Source of the DNA: a virus
Reading direction: 5' to 3' (one strand)
IMG/VR virus record: IMGVR_UViG_3300033150_000870
Coordinates: 1 to 64,000 of that record
DNA: 64,000 bases
Part shown: positions 8,262 to 17,075 of the stretch, one piece after another
Position numbering within the stretch: position 1 is the stretch's first letter
Layout of the letters: each line of letters begins with the position of its first letter
The notes under the pieces: model-generated
Told to the model about the DNA's origin: nothing
Seen by the model: the letters and a program-made list of their open reading frames with translations, nothing else
The model's database searches: none
Position numbers and translations under genes: made by a program

Positions 8262-8484
8262 CTCTTATATTTACTACTTTTTTTGGTGTATTTTCTTCGA
8301 GAAGTCGTAATTCGATTCTATCTTGAAATCTTATTGCTTCGAGTTCATTCACTTGTAAAAACGGATCATCATCTCCCAAAAATAAGGATGCTTTCAAAAA
8401 TGTTTGTCGAGTTCGTCTTCTTCCTTCTTTTTTTTGTAAAGTTATAATTGCAGTCGATAATATCATATCATTATTTCGAGCCAT
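8242..8484 (-). CDS. hypothetical protein, 80 aa
   Basis: Unrecognised. Basic first half (KKEGRRRTRQTFLKAS), acidic second half. It is first in the terminase transcript and overlaps the next gene by 20 bases. A possible DNA-binding packaging accessory by position only. Confidence 0.5.
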   Translation of the reverse strand: MARNNDMILSTAIITLQKKEGRRRTRQTFLKASLFLGDDDPFLQVNELEAIRFQDRIELRLLEENTPKKVVNIRDEDYGI

Positions 8485-8502
8485 AAATTTCTACACCATT
8501 AT

Positions 8503-8578
8503 TTATTATAATATTATCATTCATTTTGGGTTTTGAACATTCTCTAATAAAAGTCTGTATCAGTTTCCTTTTTAAATA
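8503..8578. promoter_or_regulatory. divergent promoter region, terminase versus head genes
   Basis: Leftward: an AT-rich TATA-like TATTATAATAAAT (complement of about 8500-8512), some 20-25 bases before the ATG at 8484. Rightward: TTTTTAAATACT at 8569-8580, about 25 bases before the portal ATG at 8601. Both transcripts would be nearly leaderless. Confidence 0.5.
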
Positions 8579-8600
8579 CTTTCCATAAATTTTGTTATTG

Positions 8601-10136
8601 ATGAACGAGGATTTCTACTATCCAATTGTTTTGCGCCGAAATAAATCGAGAAAGAGAGGACATTTCTTAGAGGATATTGAAAAAACCGACGGATTTAACT
8701 TGGCGGAATATATAGCCACAAACGAGGAATACATTAAAATTAAAATTGAAGAAAAATTATACGAACTGGATAAAAAGAATTATATTACAGAGATCGACAA
8801 TCAATTAAATAAAATAATAAAAGAAATAAAAAATAATGATGACCGAACCTTAAAATTTGAAGCAAAAAAATTAATCCACCTTCGAGAATCCTATTATGTT
8901 TTAAGATCGAGATATAATAACTTCAATGAAGGACACTACATTCGGGAGCACCCCGATAGATTTGATGTCTTCTCCGAAATTTACAAAAAACATCCCTTAG
9001 TTAATACCGGCATCTATGCAACTGTATTTTCGGTTCTTCAGCCCGGCTATAATATAGAAATTGATAGTAAAAAAGGTAAGCAAGTTATAGAAGATTTCAT
9101 AAATGACCCGGAAATACATTTTATCGAATTCCTCCAGAATGTCCTTATAGATTATCTCGTTTATGGTAATGCATATATTGAGATAGTAGAATATGAATCG
9201 GACATCATTGATCTTGTTTTAATCCCCCCTGAATGGATGTTCGTAGATTGTGATGCACACGGAAATATATATGCATACTACGAATTTTCACCCTACGGAC
9301 AAAACATCTATATGCCGGATGAAATAATACATTGGAAACGACTCGGAAGACGAGAACCCTACGGAGAATCCATCATAAAACCTCTTATTGATCCAGTGCG
9401 CAGAAATCTTGATGTTTGGGAAGATGCCATCACTTGTCTCCATCAATATGGGGCGCCGAGAATCTTATGGACAATCGGTAATAAGGATATGCCAAAATTT
9501 AGCAAGGATTATATCAAATCATTCAAAAACGAGGTAGTGACTGCGGGTATCGATTCAGATATTTTTGCGCCCTATGGTATAGATGGGAAGCCGATAGATA
9601 CAAGGAGTGCGATAATCGACTATAATGCATATTTGAACAAGATAGATTTGGATATAATAGCCGGTATAAAGGTTCCGCCAGTTACATTTGCGAGAGGAGA
9701 TATAAGAGGAGAGACTGCTACCGAGTCATTGGAAGACTTTGATAAGAGAAATGAAACTCTTCAGAAGTTATTGTCGATTAATGTATTGATCCCGATATTT
9801 ACGCGTTTATTGGAGCTAAAAGGTATTATGTATAAGAAAAGGTTGAACATCCATTGGAATAAATTTGAGAGGATAGAAAAATCAAAACGAGAACAGAATA
9901 TTGTTAAATTAAAAGAAGCTGGCATATTAACTCCGAATGAGGCGCGAAGGAAAATAGGAATTACAACGCCGATTATGTTTAAGAATCCGATAACAAAGGA
10001 TATTGATAAAGAGTATGGAGATTATGCTCAGCCAAGAGCTTCGGGAGCCGGAGGTTTAGGAGTAACTTCTCCTCCAGCCTTCAAAGGCAAACCGATAGCC
10101 TCTATATCACAACAAACTCAAAAAGGTGAGAAATAA
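8601..10136 (+). CDS. portal protein
   Basis: Dodecameric head-tail portal that docks the terminase. It has the phage portal pattern: an N-terminal helical region, then FIEFLQNVLIDYLVYGNAYIE-like core, IPPEWMFVD, DEIIHWKR, and YGESIIKPL followed by a helix, then a Gly/Pro-rich C-terminus. About 511 aa from ATG 8601; a TTG three codons earlier is possible, but the TATA spacing and absence of a Shine-Dalgarno favour a leaderless ATG. First gene of the rightward head operon. Confidence 0.88.
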   Translation: MNEDFYYPIVLRRNKSRKRGHFLEDIEKTDGFNLAEYIATNEEYIKIKIEEKLYELDKKNYITEIDNQLNKIIKEIKNNDDRTLKFEAKKLIHLRESYYVLRSRYNNFNEGHYIREHPDRFDVFSEIYKKHPLVNTGIYATVFSVLQPGYNIEIDSKKGKQVIEDFINDPEIHFIEFLQNVLIDYLVYGNAYIEIVEYESDIIDLVLIPPEWMFVDCDAHGNIYAYYEFSPYGQNIYMPDEIIHWKRLGRREPYGESIIKPLIDPVRRNLDVWEDAITCLHQYGAPRILWTIGNKDMPKFSKDYIKSFKNEVVTAGIDSDIFAPYGIDGKPIDTRSAIIDYNAYLNKIDLDIIAGIKVPPVTFARGDIRGETATESLEDFDKRNETLQKLLSINVLIPIFTRLLELKGIMYKKRLNIHWNKFERIEKSKREQNIVKLKEAGILTPNEARRKIGITTPIMFKNPITKDIDKEYGDYAQPRASGAGGLGVTSPPAFKGKPIASISQQTQKGEK

Positions 10137-10331
10137 ATGGCAAGACCGTTAAAAGGAAAAGAAAAAAGAGTTCATGATGACAAGCCAAATTTAGATAAGA
10201 GAATTTCCCGGCACAACACCGGCGGTGGAACAATGAAATACGGAAAGCATATCTCTTCACTAAATCGTGGTTCAAATGTTTCTCGTGATCCAAAATCAAT
10301 CCAACGAGACGGAAAATTACTACAAAAATGA
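10137..10331 (+). CDS. small basic protein, 64 aa
   Basis: Unrecognised, strongly basic and Gly/Asn/Ser-rich, probably disordered. It begins MARPLKGKEKRVHDD. The ATG follows the portal stop directly and AAAGGTGAG precedes it. Similar small basic proteins occur between head genes at 14.1-14.8 kb; a DNA- or scaffold-associated head protein is a guess. Confidence 0.55.
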   Translation: MARPLKGKEKRVHDDKPNLDKRISRHNTGGGTMKYGKHISSLNRGSNVSRDPKSIQRDGKLLQK

Positions 10332-10345
10332 GGTGATCCCCACCA

Positions 10346-11620
10346 ATGCCCGAAAAACTACAAAGATGCTATGAAAAAGTTTTGGCGCAGATGCTTGACA
10401 GAGGAATGGATAGAGAAAAAGCCGATCAAGCTGCGCGAGCAATTTGTGTCAAATCAACCGGCTTAAAATGGCAGAGACATACATCACTTACACAAGTTCC
10501 AATTCAAGAAGTCGGAATTTCAAAGGAAGAAGAAAATAGATATGTATATTTAGCTGGCATTGCATTGAGAGAAACAGTATCCCGGAATCATATCAATTAT
10601 AGGAAGGAAGTGCTGAAAAAAGGCTATCATACCCTTGAAGGTAAAAAAGTGTTTCCTAATCATAACTATGACCAAGTTCCCGTAGGAAAAGTCGTATATT
10701 CCGGGTATCGTGAATCCGAAGATGGAAAGGGAGAAATAGAATTTGTGATGGAAATTGATAGTAATATAGACCAAAAGATCGTAAATGCCATTGAATCGGG
10801 GTACATTAATTCAGTATCTATCGGCGCCGATGGTGGAGAGCTGATTTGTGATATATGTAATCGAAGGCTCGCAGAGTGTAAGCATATACCCGGCAAGAAA
10901 TATATAATTGAAGGAGAGGAAGTAATAGCAACTGCGTCCCCTACTAAACTCGAATTCAAGGAGTTATCCCTCGTGTATTTTATGCCGGGAATCGAGGGAG
11001 CAACCATATTTCAAGCTGATGAATATATACCTCAATTAAAAGAAATTATAGATAAAAAAATTGTAAAGGGTGATAAAATGTCCGAAAATATTGATATGTT
11101 GAAAGGAGAAATAGAAGCCTTAACTAAACAAAACCAAGATCTAAAGACCAAATATACGGAAGTATTAGAAAAGTTGAAACAGATGGAAGACATTGAAAAG
11201 AAACGACAAGAAGCAGAACGAAAAAAACTGATAAACGAAGTAATCAAACTTGAAACCGAATTGTATCCAGAGAAATATCCGGCAGATAACATCCCGGAAC
11301 GAGCAAAAGAGTATTACGAGAACGACAAATACACAACTGACTATCTCGAAGGAATGATATTACACTTAAAAAAAGAGATCGAATCTCGGAAGGAGCTGGA
11401 AATGCTAAAAGAAAAAGTATCGCCGAAATCCTATACAATACAACCACCTACTAACCAATCCCAATTATCAGAAGAAGAACGAAAAATCAAGGAAATACAA
11501 GAGATAAAACGACTTATCGAAAGAAAACTAAAGATAAATAAACCACTTGACCCGAAATTTAAAGAATATATGTATATGCATGGACTTTATATAAAGGTAG
11601 AAGGTGATAAAGTATGGTAA
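10346..11620 (+). CDS. prohead protease fused to coiled-coil scaffold
   Basis: Residues about 60-230 resemble HK97-type (S78-like) prohead proteases. HNYDQVPVGKV carries a candidate catalytic His and SVSIGADGG a candidate Ser. This region includes a Cys/His insertion (CDICNRRLAECKH). Residues about 240-400 form a Lys/Glu-rich coiled coil typical of a scaffolding or delta domain. An internal ATG after GGTGAT (residue about 244, MSENIDML) could yield scaffold alone. It lies between portal and decoration/capsid genes as expected. Confidence 0.78.
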   Translation: MPEKLQRCYEKVLAQMLDRGMDREKADQAARAICVKSTGLKWQRHTSLTQVPIQEVGISKEEENRYVYLAGIALRETVSRNHINYRKEVLKKGYHTLEGKKVFPNHNYDQVPVGKVVYSGYRESEDGKGEIEFVMEIDSNIDQKIVNAIESGYINSVSIGADGGELICDICNRRLAECKHIPGKKYIIEGEEVIATASPTKLEFKELSLVYFMPGIEGATIFQADEYIPQLKEIIDKKIVKGDKMSENIDMLKGEIEALTKQNQDLKTKYTEVLEKLKQMEDIEKKRQEAERKKLINEVIKLETELYPEKYPADNIPERAKEYYENDKYTTDYLEGMILHLKKEIESRKELEMLKEKVSPKSYTIQPPTNQSQLSEEERKIKEIQEIKRLIERKLKINKPLDPKFKEYMYMHGLYIKVEGDKVW

Positions 11621-12159
11621 GTGCAAACAATGAAATTTGGCAATGGGATACTGGGTATAGTCCCTACGGCGAGGGCGAGATAAATAATCAAGCAACATGG
11701 ACATTCATTGCTGGCAACACGATCCAAAAATATGATGTTGTATTCTTAGATGACAGTGGTGAATCATGGCAATATCCTAAATCAGATTCAATTCCTTTTG
11801 TTGGCGCATGTGGTGGTACTGCAACTGATCATAAGAAAGCACTTGGTATAGCTCTAAATGCAGCTGATTCTGGAGAAAATGTTTCAGTATTATGCTTTGG
11901 AGAACGAATAGCAATTCTAAAAACCAATAAAGCTATCAATGCTGGTAAATGGGTGCGCCCAAGCACCGGTCAAAACAATGAAAAACGAGGATGTGTCTAT
12001 GAATGTGGTACTGGAGATGTCCTAACAATCGGCTTAGCATTAAACTCAGTGTCTGCACCATCAACACCCGGAACAGGTACCGTATCCGATCCTTATAATT
12101 TCCGACCCGTAGCAGTATTATTGAATAGCTTTGGGTCTATAGATTCATTAAATACTTAA
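11614..12159 (+). CDS. capsid decoration protein (DUF2190-like)
   Basis: At 181 aa, beta-rich, it resembles small head-decoration proteins. Features are GNTIQKYDVVFLD, KALGIALNAADSGENVSVLCFGE and then INAGKWVRPS, which is the strand-turn pattern of that family. Gly/Ser/Thr-rich C-terminus. It overlaps the protease-scaffold stop by 7 bases and lies just before the major capsid gene. Confidence 0.65.
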   Translation: MVSANNEIWQWDTGYSPYGEGEINNQATWTFIAGNTIQKYDVVFLDDSGESWQYPKSDSIPFVGACGGTATDHKKALGIALNAADSGENVSVLCFGERIAILKTNKAINAGKWVRPSTGQNNEKRGCVYECGTGDVLTIGLALNSVSAPSTPGTGTVSDPYNFRPVAVLLNSFGSIDSLNT

Positions 12160-12169
12160 GGTGATGTGA

Positions 12170-13123
12170 ATGTCTGAAGTGTCAGTTAATATTTGGATTC
12201 CAGATGAAATGTATAAAATGGAATATAAGCCAGTCACTACAAACCTAAAAGAATACTACAATCCATACACCATAGAACTACCGGAACTCAGAGAAATTAT
12301 GTCAAGAGCTACTGATAACTATTCATACTTGGTACCCGAAGTCATTGCAGAAAGAATATATGAATCAGCGTTTCCAAAATTAGTAGCACGACAACTATTA
12401 GAGTTAGTAACATTCAAAGGAACTACATATACACTACAAAAGGGTGTCGAAGATAGCATACAAGCAACCGTAATATCAGAAGGCACTGCACCACCAATCT
12501 CCGAAGAAAGATTCACTGAAGAAACCGTCACTCCCGAAAAATTGGGAACCAGAATTGAAATAACCCAAGAAGCCATTGAAGATGCTCGAATTGATCTCCT
12601 ACCACGACAAATTAGGTTAGCTGGCGAAGCACTCGCAAAACTCGAAAATCAACGAATACTAAATGTTATTACCGCTAATGGAACTTCATATAGTGGTTCG
12701 GCGCCAATAACACTCGACCAAATTCTCGATATGATCACTACAATCGATGCACAAGGATGGGAAGCAGACACTATAGTAATGCACCCATACCAATACAGAG
12801 AACTTATGAAGACTGATGATTGGAAGGATGCAAACGATCACTATCAAGCAAATTCAAGTTATGTTGAACAGATGCTTCGCGGTCAAAAAGGAAGACTGTG
12901 GGGTATGCTTGATGTGTTAGTAACAACCACCATCTCCGCCGGAACAGTAATTGTCATTGATAGAAAAGTGGCGGGAATAATTGCGCAAAACCGAGCTATA
13001 ACCGCAAAAAGATACGAAGATACAATCAGAGATACTTCTGGTTATCTTGTGACAGAACGATTAAAAGCAAAAATAATTTGGTCAAATGCAATCGTCGTAG
13101 GTAGTGGCTTTTCAACCTCGTAA
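12170..13123 (+). CDS. major capsid protein (HK97 fold)
   Basis: At 317 aa it has the phage capsid-family pattern: an N-terminal arm, SYLVPEVIAERIYESAFP, ISEGTAPPISEERFTEETVTPEKL leading into LGTRIEITQEAIEDA, a long helix LAKLENQRIL, TIVMHPYQYREL, and a C-terminal domain with VIVIDRKVAGI. GGTGATGTG precedes the ATG. A T-rich terminator follows directly, consistent with a very highly expressed gene ending a transcript. Confidence 0.88.
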   Translation: MSEVSVNIWIPDEMYKMEYKPVTTNLKEYYNPYTIELPELREIMSRATDNYSYLVPEVIAERIYESAFPKLVARQLLELVTFKGTTYTLQKGVEDSIQATVISEGTAPPISEERFTEETVTPEKLGTRIEITQEAIEDARIDLLPRQIRLAGEALAKLENQRILNVITANGTSYSGSAPITLDQILDMITTIDAQGWEADTIVMHPYQYRELMKTDDWKDANDHYQANSSYVEQMLRGQKGRLWGMLDVLVTTTISAGTVIVIDRKVAGIIAQNRAITAKRYEDTIRDTSGYLVTERLKAKIIWSNAIVVGSGFSTS

Positions 13124-13162
13124 ATTTTTTAGTTTATTTTTTTTATTTTTTTCATTTATCCC
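13124..13162 (+). terminator. T-rich terminator after capsid gene
   Basis: Runs of T (TTTTTTAG, then eight T, then seven T) follow the capsid stop. Archaeal termination uses such T-rich tracts. Confidence 0.55.
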
Positions 13163-13178
13163 AGTAAAGGTGTAGGAT

Positions 13179-13619
13179 ATGGCTAATGATCCCACTGCTG
13201 AGGATATTATGCGAGTAAGATATAGATTGAATACAGTCGGAGATACATCCTCCATATTATCAGATGAGAAGATTTCAGTATTTTGGAAAGAAATAATAGC
13301 CGAGATTGAAGCAGAGTGTGGAATCGATTTTGATAATACCAATGAACTCCACTTGGCAACTGCAGCTGATGGTGTGGCAACTATGGTATTAACAGACCTC
13401 ATAGGAAGAGCATTTGAAGCTACCTCAATACAACTTGGCGACCTACGAGTCGATGAACAAGGGTTAAACTGGAATGTGGGAGTGTTTGAAGCTGCGCGAA
13501 ATACTTTATACCGCCGATATGAAGCCCGAAAAATGCTTCTAACAAGTGGAAACTACGCCGTGTCATTCCCCAAATATACAAAGAGTATAAGAACAAGTCT
13601 AAGTAAGATAGGTAAATAA
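13179..13619 (+). CDS. head-tail connector (gp6-like)
   Basis: The 146-aa mostly helical protein opens with a short helix (TAEDIMRVRYRLN). It then has LSDEKISVFWKEIIAEIEAE, a second helix bundle, and a YRRYEARKMLL segment, the size and pattern of HK97 gp6 / SPP1 gp15 connectors. Position after the capsid gene agrees. Specific family membership is inferred from size, pattern and order. Confidence 0.6.
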   Translation: MANDPTAEDIMRVRYRLNTVGDTSSILSDEKISVFWKEIIAEIEAECGIDFDNTNELHLATAADGVATMVLTDLIGRAFEATSIQLGDLRVDEQGLNWNVGVFEAARNTLYRRYEARKMLLTSGNYAVSFPKYTKSIRTSLSKIGK

Positions 13620-13620
13620 G

Positions 13621-14100
13621 ATGGTCGTCACTACTAAAAATTTGGCTGTTTTTCTGCGCCGAAAATTATTATATTTCCTCCAAAAAGTCGGTAAGATTTA
13701 TACTCTCAAGCATTTTACTGGGTATAAAGAGGATACTGCATATACGATTGATGATGATTATGGGTTAGTGAATAGGATGAATTATGGCTCGAATGATATT
13801 TATGAGTATGATACATATTATGTTTGGGGGTTTATAATATCAGATAATCAGCCACAGAGAGAACAGAGATGGATGAGAACAATAATAGGTGATGTGGAGT
13901 ATGCGCGAGAGATTGTGTATTTATATCCATATGAGACTGGTGGAACTGAACTTATTAGAGGACAGCACATAAACTCAGACGACCAAATATTTGATGATTA
14001 TAATAATGAATTTGTATTAGATACTTGTTATGCTTACAGAATTGAAAATGAAATTGTATATTATAAATGTGATATTAAACCAAAATTAGATAAAAAATAA
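13621..14100 (+). CDS. hypothetical head-tail joining protein, 159 aa
   Basis: Unrecognised. It is beta-rich and Tyr-rich with an N-terminal basic stretch (FLRRKLLYFLQK). It begins right after the connector stop. Head-closure (stopper) proteins usually occupy this slot; no motif proves it. Confidence 0.45.
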   Translation: MVVTTKNLAVFLRRKLLYFLQKVGKIYTLKHFTGYKEDTAYTIDDDYGLVNRMNYGSNDIYEYDTYYVWGFIISDNQPQREQRWMRTIIGDVEYAREIVYLYPYETGGTELIRGQHINSDDQIFDDYNNEFVLDTCYAYRIENEIVYYKCDIKPKLDKK

Positions 14101-14113
14101 ATAGGTGATTAAA

Positions 14114-14323
14114 ATAGCACGAAGAAAAAGAACTACAAGGAAAAAAAAGCCACCCTTAGGTACTGGTCAAAGATTCAATCAACTTAAAAGGCAACTCTCA
14201 AAAAAAGGAGTAAAAAACCCCGAAGCGCTAGCAGCTTGGATAGGTCGCAAAAAATACGGCAAAACACGATACCAAAAACTAGCAGCTAAGGGTCGGCGCC
14301 GAAAATCAAGAAAGAGGTCGTGA
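14114..14323 (+). CDS. small very basic protein with apparent AUA start
   Basis: About 69 aa, opening ARRKRTTRKKK after the start, then GTGQRFNQL and AAWIGRKKYGK, a pattern seen in small head-associated proteins of archaeal tailed viruses. AGGTGAT (14103-14109) lies four bases before ATA 14114, the same spacing this genome uses before ATG (for example 14668). The only in-frame GTG (14105) lies inside that Shine-Dalgarno, so AUA initiation is the better reading. Confidence 0.6.
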   Translation: MARRKRTTRKKKPPLGTGQRFNQLKRQLSKKGVKNPEALAAWIGRKKYGKTRYQKLAAKGRRRKSRKRS

Positions 14324-14326
14324 TAG

Positions 14327-14662
14327 ATGAAGGGATATGACCCAGTAGAAAAAGAGCATGTATATATATCGGGAATAAAGTTTTCAAATAATTATGGGTT
14401 ACTAAATGTAGCATCTGCTGGAGAATTTTCAACGATAATGGGAGATACTAATGAGCATACAATAAAAGATAGTGCGGGAGTATTACTACGAGTATGGATT
14501 CCGACTGCATTAAATGGTTCTGTATATATTACCCTTGATGGTTCATCTGGAAATTTATCAAGTGGCACTTCGGGAGTCATAGAATTAGGAATAATATTCC
14601 ATCAACATTTGAAAGTAAGATTAACAAATTCGGCGGATGCAGTAATAATTATATATAGGTGA
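14327..14662 (+). CDS. hypothetical beta-rich virion protein, 111 aa
   Basis: Unrecognised. Short alternating strands and Ser/Gly/Thr turns (NGSVYITLDGSSGNLSSGTS), no Cys, end VIIIYR. Composition and position among head genes suggest a capsid decoration or fibre-like domain. The start lies three bases after the upstream stop. Confidence 0.5.
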   Translation: MKGYDPVEKEHVYISGIKFSNNYGLLNVASAGEFSTIMGDTNEHTIKDSAGVLLRVWIPTALNGSVYITLDGSSGNLSSGTSGVIELGIIFHQHLKVRLTNSADAVIIIYR

Positions 14663-14667
14663 TGAAA

Positions 14668-14838
14668 ATGCCACATGATGATCTACAAAAAAAACATTTT
14701 GGAATACATACGAATGAACAGAGAAAAGATTTGAATAAGAATATGCCCGGAACTTCATTTAAAGGAAAAATAATGGGAAATAAAGGTGCATCGACAAAAC
14801 GCCATCCAACAACAAAAACTCGATCTCGACCTCTTTAA
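14668..14838 (+). CDS. small basic protein, 56 aa
   Basis: ATG 14668 after AGGTGATGAAA; TAA at 14836-14838. The sequence begins MPHDDLQKKHFGIHTN and ends with a Lys/Arg/Thr-rich tail (KTRSRPL). It is similar in character to the small proteins at 10137 and 14114. The clear ribosome site supports it; function unknown. Confidence 0.55.
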   Translation: MPHDDLQKKHFGIHTNEQRKDLNKNMPGTSFKGKIMGNKGASTKRHPTTKTRSRPL

Positions 14839-14889
14839 TTTTTTTATTTTAATGGTTATATGAATCGTAGTATAATGAAGTGAATATTT

Positions 14890-15162
14890 ATGACGGAAAT
14901 AGATAAAGAAATATTAGAATTAGAACAAAAGATTGCTGAACTACAAAAAAAGAAAGCAGAATTTAAAAAAGAGATCGAAGAAAAAGCCAAAAAACTATTA
15001 GAAAAGGAAAAACAAGAAGAAGCAGAAAAGAAAAAGAAACTTGAGGAATTGAAAGAACAACTTAAAAAAGAAGAGGAAGAATTCGAGAAAATGCGAGTAG
15101 AACAAATTGCACTTGAAAAATCAAATCCACATTGGTATCGCATACACGGTAAAAAATCCTAA
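14890..15162 (+). CDS. coiled-coil protein, 90 aa
   Basis: Almost entirely Glu/Lys/Leu heptad repeats (residues 2-75) with a short C-terminal NPHWYRIHGKK. A T-rich terminator-like tract before it (14838-14850) and another after its stop suggest an independent transcript. Possibly a scaffold or tail accessory; no family recognised. Confidence 0.55.
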   Translation: MTEIDKEILELEQKIAELQKKKAEFKKEIEEKAKKLLEKEKQEEAEKKKKLEELKEQLKKEEEEFEKMRVEQIALEKSNPHWYRIHGKKS

Positions 15163-15211
15163 TCTTTAATTTCAATCATATTTTTTTCTTTTTTCTATTT
15201 TTTCGATACAT

Positions 15212-15220
15212 TTTTATATT
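15212..15220 (+). promoter_or_regulatory. TATA box for the 15.2 kb coiled-coil gene
   Basis: TTTTATATT lies about 25 bases before ATG 15244, with no Shine-Dalgarno, so the mRNA is probably leaderless. Confidence 0.5.
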
Positions 15221-15243
15221 TGATACTGCTAATTATAGAGCAA

Positions 15244-15702
15244 ATGTCAGACATTCATAATATAGTGAAAAAGCTATTAATTTATGAACGAGAACTAACC
15301 AAATTTCGACGACTAAAAAAAATATTACCACGAGTAGTAAAGTCAAATAAAATCCTAAAAAATCGGGTTATTGAACAAGAAATGAAAATATTACGATTAG
15401 AAACAAAGATTGACACATTAAACGATATAATAAATAATTTGACAGAAGAATGTATGTTTCTCCGAAATGAAATCGGGAGCGACCTAATAACATCAGCAAT
15501 CGCCACAAGAAATCTTCGGCGCCGAATAAAAGCACTCCAACAAGAGAATAATGACTTGAAATTGGCGGTAAATCTTAATATGATAAGTGCGATTGAACAA
15601 CTTGATGTAAAGGATCGATATATAATACACCCGAACTTACAAATAAAAATAGAGATGGGGAAGGTAAGAAATTTTCTAAATAATATCCTTTCAAAGTGTT
15701 AA
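15244..15702 (+). CDS. coiled-coil protein, 152 aa
   Basis: ATG 15244 is preferred over TTG 15220 because of the TATA spacing. Residues about 10-120 are helical with heptad-like spacing, basic in the first half (RRLKKILPRVVKSNK), with LRRRIKALQQENNDLKLA as the second segment. The last 12 bases overlap the end of the convergent glycosyltransferase gene. Function unknown. Confidence 0.55.
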   Translation: MSDIHNIVKKLLIYERELTKFRRLKKILPRVVKSNKILKNRVIEQEMKILRLETKIDTLNDIINNLTEECMFLRNEIGSDLITSAIATRNLRRRIKALQQENNDLKLAVNLNMISAIEQLDVKDRYIIHPNLQIKIEMGKVRNFLNNILSKC

Positions 15703-16671
15703 TGTATCTAAGAATTGTAGGAATTTTTGTCTTGTATTTTTTGCATTAAATGGAGATTCTATGAGTTTGTTATAATTATCTTCCACCTCATTATGAAAAT
15801 CTCCAGTAACACCTTTATTTATCTTCTTTACTAAATTAATGACATCCTTATATTGTAATACCCATAAACCATTTATCTCAATATCCATCCATTTGGGTAC
15901 CACCGGTATTAATCTGGCGCAAACATATTCCAAGATTTTTACTTGTGAAAGATTTTTGCCCTTCCTAAGCGTCGAAACTCCAACTTTATATCGAGGTAAT
16001 ACCTTTCCTACATTTTTATATGTTAATTTTCCTGTCCAAGTCCAGCTGTTATCTATGTCTAATGCTCGGTATAATTTTAGTTCTTCATCTAATACCCCAC
16101 TACCAAATACATATCCTTTCGATTTCAAAAATTTGCATATGTGAATAAATAGAAACGGTCTTTCTACATGATTGAGAGTTCCGAGCCACACCACACCTTC
16201 TTTTTTTTCATAGTCAATCTTTTCAAATCGCGTGGGATCGACACAATGAGGAATCACTTCATCTACAAGATCAGATGGTAGGTATCGATGATTTTCTATT
16301 GTTGCAATTGCTGTTTTTTTCACATCATATACTATTCCTTTATTTGTATTCCAATAATACGGGAATGTATGATACCGAGTTATATAAGGAACATTCATCA
16401 TCTTGCACATAACTGACTCCCGATCACCCAAGCATAACACAAATTTATAGTTGTTAGTATCCCAATGATATTTTATTTGCGCCGGAGCATTATTCCGATC
16501 TAATTTTCTATATCGTATTCCCTTTTCCACCTCAATCCAATCATCATTTAAAGCACGGCCCAGTAAAAAGTCCAGATTATATATCGGCGCCAATAAATCT
16601 ACATTGGAAGTCCATCCGCCACTTGCTTCTGGGATCGTATCGATTGAAATTATTAATATTCTTTCTTTCAT
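15691..16671 (-). CDS. glycosyltransferase, GT-B fold (GT4-like)
   Basis: About 326 aa from ATG 16671. The N-terminal Rossmann part starts RILIISIDTIPEASGGW. The C-terminal half has the GT4 order: VDPTRFE, then GVVWLGTLNHVERP, a short middle, and QVKILEYVCARLIPVV in place of the usual E-x7-E donor loop. It would transfer a sugar from a nucleotide donor, possibly to virion or host surface glycans. Last gene of the long leftward accessory operon, overlapping by TAATG. Confidence 0.7.
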   Translation of the reverse strand: MKERILIISIDTIPEASGGWTSNVDLLAPIYNLDFLLGRALNDDWIEVEKGIRYRKLDRNNAPAQIKYHWDTNNYKFVLCLGDRESVMCKMMNVPYITRYHTFPYYWNTNKGIVYDVKKTAIATIENHRYLPSDLVDEVIPHCVDPTRFEKIDYEKKEGVVWLGTLNHVERPFLFIHICKFLKSKGYVFGSGVLDEELKLYRALDIDNSWTWTGKLTYKNVGKVLPRYKVGVSTLRKGKNLSQVKILEYVCARLIPVVPKWMDIEINGLWVLQYKDVINLVKKINKGVTGDFHNEVEDNYNKLIESPFNAKNTRQKFLQFLDTLTL

Positions 16672-17075
16672 TAAAACCACCAAGTACTATCACTAACATC
16701 GGGTATTACATAAAACGAATCACTATCGAGTAATGATATGTAGGTGCAACCACTCCAGAATACAATATCGTCGGGTGAGATGTCTGTTGAGGATGTATTT
16801 ATAATGAAACTAACTCCACTCTCCGGGCATAGTATTATCTCACAAACTTTTTCTTTATTTTCATATAGAGTATCATAGCAATTACAACATGGAATATTCA
16901 AATTCTTTCGATTGTTTAATATTGTTAATAATTCCTCTTTTGGTTTCTTTGAAAGTGATTCATATATAGATTCATACTCAAGCTTATTATCACAAATACA
17001 ACATTTACTATTCTGTTTCTCCATGAAATACAATGCTAAAAATTCTGCTATATCACCCGTAATATCTACTGACAT
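16671..17075 (-). CDS. Cys-rich protein, 134 aa, next to ThiS-like gene
   Basis: Two Cys groups, KCCICDNK near residue 25 and IPCCNCYD near residue 62, plus VCEIILC. Likely a structural zinc site. The N-terminus (IAEFLALYFMEKQ) resembles that of the 17265 gene (LCKFLESYFMGKC), suggesting a shared domain. It begins directly after the stop of the ubiquitin-like gene and ends with a TAATG overlap into the glycosyltransferase. Confidence 0.55.
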   Translation of the reverse strand: MSVDITGDIAEFLALYFMEKQNSKCCICDNKLEYESIYESLSKKPKEELLTILNNRKNLNIPCCNCYDTLYENKEKVCEIILCPESGVSFIINTSSTDISPDDIVFWSGCTYISLLDSDSFYVIPDVSDSTWWF

